A DNA stretch of 64,000 nt from Enterobacter sp. 638 (GTDB lineage Bacteria; Pseudomonadota; Gammaproteobacteria; Enterobacterales; Enterobacteriaceae). The stretch spans positions 3,968,001 through 4,032,000 of the forward strand of contig NC_009436.1 in assembly GCF_000016325.1 (NCBI RefSeq), given 5' to 3'. A program made the translations under genes and the position numbers. Under the pieces are notes generated by a model. The model did no database searches and was not told the DNA's origin. It saw nothing but the letters and a program-made list of their open reading frames with translations. Shown in pieces: positions 61,322 to 64,000 of the stretch; within the stretch, counting starts at the first letter, position 1; each line of letters starts with the position of its first letter.

Positions 61322-61349
61322 ATTATAGGGATCCCAGCTTTTAGCACAA
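61322..61349 (-). promoter_or_regulatory. rrn P1 promoter
   Basis: TTGTGC (61344-61349), 16-bp spacer, TATAAT (61322-61327), GC-rich discriminator GCGCCTCC. A-tracts directly upstream form a probable UP element, with Fis sites expected further up. This is the growth-rate-controlled promoter; 110 bp ahead of P2. Confidence 0.93.
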
Positions 61350-61502
61350 GGCTTTTTTGGATCTTTTTTTCTGACTGCTGTTTTTCCACTCTTTTCGCTG
61401 AAATCCCACCCGATCTGCTTAAATATTGATGCATTTATCCCTTGCCCGAACCGGATAATGCGATCAAAGTCTTCTATATAGTGTTAATCAGTCGAGGTAG
61501 AT

Positions 61503-62057
61503 ATGTACGTCGTATTGCGTCCCTTCAAAGATCTGTTCCCTCAGAAAGGCGATCGCGTGATGATCGATAGCAGTAGCGTCGTCGTTGGCGATGTCAGGAT
61601 GGCCGATGATGTGAGCATCTGGCCGTTAGTCGCCATCAGGGCCGATGTGAACCATGTCATTATTGGCTCACGCACAAATATTCAAGATGGTAGCGTTCTG
61701 CATGTCACCCATAAATCCGCCCATAACCCCGAGGGATGTCCTCTGATCATTGGCGAAGATGTCACTATTGGTCATAAGGTGATGCTGCACGGCTGCACCA
61801 TCGGCAATCGCGTGTTGGTCGGTATGGGATCGATTCTATTAGATGGGGTAATAGTAGAAGACGATATTATGATCGGGGCCGGGAGTCTCGTACCACAAAA
61901 CAAACGCCTGGAAAGCGGCTACCTCTATCTAGGCAGCCCAGTAAAGCAAATCCGCCCCTTAAATGAAGCGGAGATCGCAGGGCTACAATACTCAGCGAAT
62001 AATTACGTGAAATGGAAAGACGAATACCTGGATCAGGAAATCCAAATCCAGCCCTGA
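61503..62057 (+). CDS. yrdA: Gamma-carbonic anhydrase-like hexapeptide protein YrdA
   Basis: 184 residues, E. coli length. Left-handed beta-helix of hexapeptide repeats, with metal-ligand His residues in HVTHKS (near 70) and GHKVMLHGC (near 94-102). Called gamma-CA-like; E. coli YrdA has no proven hydratase activity. Shine-Dalgarno GAGG five bases upstream. Overlaps yrdB tail to tail by 25 bp. Confidence 0.94.
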   Translation: MYVVLRPFKDLFPQKGDRVMIDSSSVVVGDVRMADDVSIWPLVAIRADVNHVIIGSRTNIQDGSVLHVTHKSAHNPEGCPLIIGEDVTIGHKVMLHGCTIGNRVLVGMGSILLDGVIVEDDIMIGAGSLVPQNKRLESGYLYLGSPVKQIRPLNEAEIAGLQYSANNYVKWKDEYLDQEIQIQP

Positions 62058-62281
62058 TCGTCTTCTTGCTGATCCCGAATCAAATCGCTGGCTTCTTCTT
62101 CCAGATCCCAGCGATTATCTTTGAACACCTCAAGCGGTACAGCACCACCAAAACGGCGGAGTAATACTTCGCTTTTGATCGCGCAGATCAACTGCACACC
62201 ATTTACCAAAGCTGGAAAACAGACGGCCTGTTTATCTTCATCCCAGATTTCTCTATCGGGGAAGTGAATTGCCTGATTCAC
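62033..62281 (-). CDS. yrdB: Small protein YrdB
   Basis: 82 residues (DUF1488), similar to E. coli YrdB (85) with differences in the middle. Function unknown. Its ATG overlaps the aroE stop by 4 bp (ATGA), and the far end overlaps yrdA. Confidence 0.92.
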   Translation of the reverse strand: MNQAIHFPDREIWDEDKQAVCFPALVNGVQLICAIKSEVLLRRFGGAVPLEVFKDNRWDLEEEASDLIRDQQEDDQGWIWIS

Positions 62282-63096
62282 GCCAGCAATTCCTGTTTTA
62301 GTTTTTCAATAACAGGTTCCACTGCGGGTAATACACCATGCCAAAGTAGCACCGCATGCGCGGCTTGACCCACCAGCATTCCCAGTCCGTCCGACATATG
62401 TTTTGCGCCATGATCTTCACACCAGCTCAGGAAAGGTGTACTTCCTTTTTGATAGAACATGTCATAGAAGTAAACATGAGCTTTCACCAGAGAGGCTGGA
62501 ATGGCTGGTACATCACCGGCAATACCGCTGGATGTGGCATTAATAATGAGGTCAAACTCATGTCCTTCCAAATCTTCCATCGCCACGGCACTGATACTCC
62601 CTGTGTGAGCAAAGAGTGTTGCAAGGTCTTTCGCCCGGGAATATGTCCGATTGGTAATTGTCACAGCGCAATCCAACGATAGAAGCGGAAGCAAAACTCC
62701 TCGGGATGCCCCGCCCGCTCCAATCAACAAAACCCGAGACCCTGGTTTAATGAAAGAGAGTCTTTCCAGATCGCTCAATAAACCAATGCCGTCGGTGTTA
62801 TCACCAAGCAGACGCCCATCGTCCAACCGTTTAAGTGTATTCACCGCACCCGCGAGCGATGCACGTTCGGTCAACTCATCCGCTCGCTCAAAAGCGTCTT
62901 CTTTAAAAGGCACGGTAACATTTGCTCCCCTCGCCCCTTCGCAGAAAAAAGCATTGAGCGTAGCGAGGAAATCATCAACGGGCGCCAGAACACGATCATA
63001 CGAGTAGTCAATGTGCAGTTGCTGAGCAAATTGCTGATGAATGAATGGCGATTTACTGTGCGCAATTGGGTTACCAAATACAGCGTACTTCTCCAT
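62278..63096 (-). CDS. aroE: Shikimate dehydrogenase
   Basis: 272 residues, E. coli length. N domain with NPIAHSKSP (substrate Ser) and catalytic Lys in [10 protein letters not shown] (near 65); Rossmann motif [10 protein letters not shown] (near 126-135) and NRTYSRA for NADPH. Reduces 3-dehydroshikimate to shikimate, the step after AroQ. The second of two ATGs is chosen for its 7-base spacing from AGGGG. Confidence 0.96.
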   Translation of the reverse strand: MEKYAVFGNPIAHSKSPFIHQQFAQQLHIDYSYDRVLAPVDDFLATLNAFFCEGARGANVTVPFKEDAFERADELTERASLAGAVNTLKRLDDGRLLGDNTDGIGLLSDLERLSFIKPGSRVLLIGAGGASRGVLLPLLSLDCAVTITNRTYSRAKDLATLFAHTGSISAVAMEDLEGHEFDLIINATSSGIAGDVPAIPASLVKAHVYFYDMFYQKGSTPFLSWCEDHGAKHMSDGLGMLVGQAAHAVLLWHGVLPAVEPVIEKLKQELLA

Positions 63097-63100
63097 CATG

Positions 63101-63673
63101 TCACCCCTGGCGAAAACGCTCGCCGGTCAAAGCATCTCGGATTTCAGACGGATTCAGGCGTCCACCGGTTTCACCGACGACCACTGGAAAACCGTCACCA
63201 AACTGGGCCAGCACTTCTTGCGACGTACGACAAGGCGGCAACCCTGTGAGGTTGGCACTGGTTGAAACGAGCGGCTTCCCAAAAGTCTCGCACAGTTCAA
63301 CAACCAACGGATGATCTGTTACGCGAACAGCAAGTGAGTCAAAGCGCCCTGTCAACCAGCTCGGCGTAGAAGGCAGCGCCGGGAAAACAAATGTTACCGG
63401 ACCAGGCCAAGCGGAAAAAATGGTATTGCGCTGCTGCTCGGTCAACATCGAGTCATCGATATAAGGTTTGAGCTGCTCGAAGTTTGCAGCAATCAAAATT
63501 AACCCTTTTTCGACCGGACGCTGTTTGAGTTCTAGTAAACGAGTCACTGCCGTTTCGCTATCAGGATCGCATCCAACCCCAAACACAGCTTCAGTAGGGT
63601 AAGCGATGACTTCTTCATTTTTTAGTACGTCCACCGCCTGTGCGATAGAGCCTAATGGATAATTATTATTCAC
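63101..63673 (-). CDS. tsaC: Threonylcarbamoyl-AMP synthase TsaC (YrdC)
   Basis: 190 residues, equal to E. coli TsaC. Conserved [15 protein letters not shown] (23-37), KQRP and STSAN signatures bind ATP and threonine. It makes threonylcarbamoyl-AMP for t6A37 of tRNA. The GTG at 63673 starts MNNN as in E. coli. It lies 4 bp after yrdD and just before aroE. Confidence 0.95.
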   Translation of the reverse strand: MNNNYPLGSIAQAVDVLKNEEVIAYPTEAVFGVGCDPDSETAVTRLLELKQRPVEKGLILIAANFEQLKPYIDDSMLTEQQRNTIFSAWPGPVTFVFPALPSTPSWLTGRFDSLAVRVTDHPLVVELCETFGKPLVSTSANLTGLPPCRTSQEVLAQFGDGFPVVVGETGGRLNPSEIRDALTGERFRQG

Positions 63674-63677
63674 AGGT

Positions 63678-64000
63678 TTAATCCGCCGAATCCGGCTTTC
63701 CACATTGTTTACTGGCGCAAAAGCGTTTGATGCCTTGTGCAGTTTTCTTCTCTATCAGGAGCGGATAATCGCAATGAGAGCATGTACCCGCAACTGGCTT
63801 AAAATTGATAACGAATTGGCATTCAGGATAGCGATCGCAGGAATGAAAAGTTTTACCGAAACGGGAGCGACGTTGGACTAACTGCCCCTGTTGGCACTGT
63901 GGACAGGCTATCGCTGTTTCATCTGGCTTATCGATCTGTTCTGTATGTTCACATTCAGGGTAATGGCTACATCCGATAAACATGCCAAAACGTCCCTGGC
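63678..64000 (-). CDS. yrdD: Topoisomerase I zinc-finger-like protein YrdD (N-terminus outside)
   Basis: The last ~107 residues of a TopA C4 zinc-finger protein; the frame continues to the window edge ([10 protein letters not shown] matches E. coli YrdD). Two full Cys4 clusters and one partial are seen, e.g. CPQC...CDRYPEC and CSHC...C...C. Probably binds single-stranded DNA or RNA; role unknown. Confidence 0.93.
   Translation of the reverse strand, partial: QGRFGMFIGCSHYPECEHTEQIDKPDETAIACPQCQQGQLVQRRSRFGKTFHSCDRYPECQFVINFKPVAGTCSHCDYPLLIEKKTAQGIKRFCASKQCGKPDSAD

Overview
This is a chromosomal window from a member of the Enterobacteriaceae. Gene order follows the Escherichia coli nan to rrnD segment almost gene for gene, and the encoded proteins match recalled E. 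coli sequences closely; Fis looks the same along its whole length as I remember it. Several genes that E. coli K-12 lacks here or keeps elsewhere (a GabD-like aldehyde dehydrogenase, msrPQ beside acuI, an alpha-carbonic anhydrase, an MHYT-GGDEF-EAL protein) point to a relative such as Enterobacter, Lelliottia, Leclercia or Citrobacter. I cannot fix the genus. Assignments rest on recalled family sequences, visible motifs and synteny; no search was run.

Layout. 1-3549: sialic acid catabolism (nanK partial, nanT, nanA) and its repressor NanR, with a triple GGTATA operator. 3662-5950: stringent starvation proteins SspB/SspA and ribosomal proteins S9/L13. 6240-10650: zapE, zapG and the two HtrA-type envelope proteases degQ and degS. 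10705-13871: mdh, argR with ARG boxes, two tandem yhcN-family periplasmic stress proteins and yhcO. 13919-19685: an aldehyde dehydrogenase, the aaeXAB aromatic-acid efflux operon and its regulator aaeR. 19723-31989: tldD, the AsmA-like giant yhdP, rng, yhdE, the mreBCD cell-shape operon and csrD.

32173-42543: acuI, msrPQ methionine sulfoxide repair, aroQ, accBC, yhdT-panF, prmA, a periplasmic carbonic anhydrase and dusB-fis. 42723-50430: small membrane protein yhdU, a c-di-GMP protein with an MHYT sensor, and the acrS / acrEF multidrug efflux locus. 50740-55594: lipoprotein yhdV and the yhdWXYZ amino-acid ABC importer behind a clear sigma-54 promoter. 55690-61349: a complete minus-strand rRNA operon, 16S - tRNA-Glu - 23S - 5S - tRNA-Thr - 5S, with P1/P2 promoters, two boxA elements and a terminator. 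61503-64000: yrdA, yrdB, aroE, tsaC and yrdD (cut by the window end).

Nothing here looks like a phage, insertion sequence, integron, CRISPR array or defence island. The region is mostly core chromosome with single-gene insertions. The most informative departures are the Glu-type spacer tRNA in an rrnD-position operon, a nan operon with nanT joined directly to nanK, the MHYT-GGDEF-EAL gene beside acrEF, and the regulatory sites read from intergenic DNA (NanR, ArgR, CRP-like, sigma-54/NtrC, putative AcrS palindromes).
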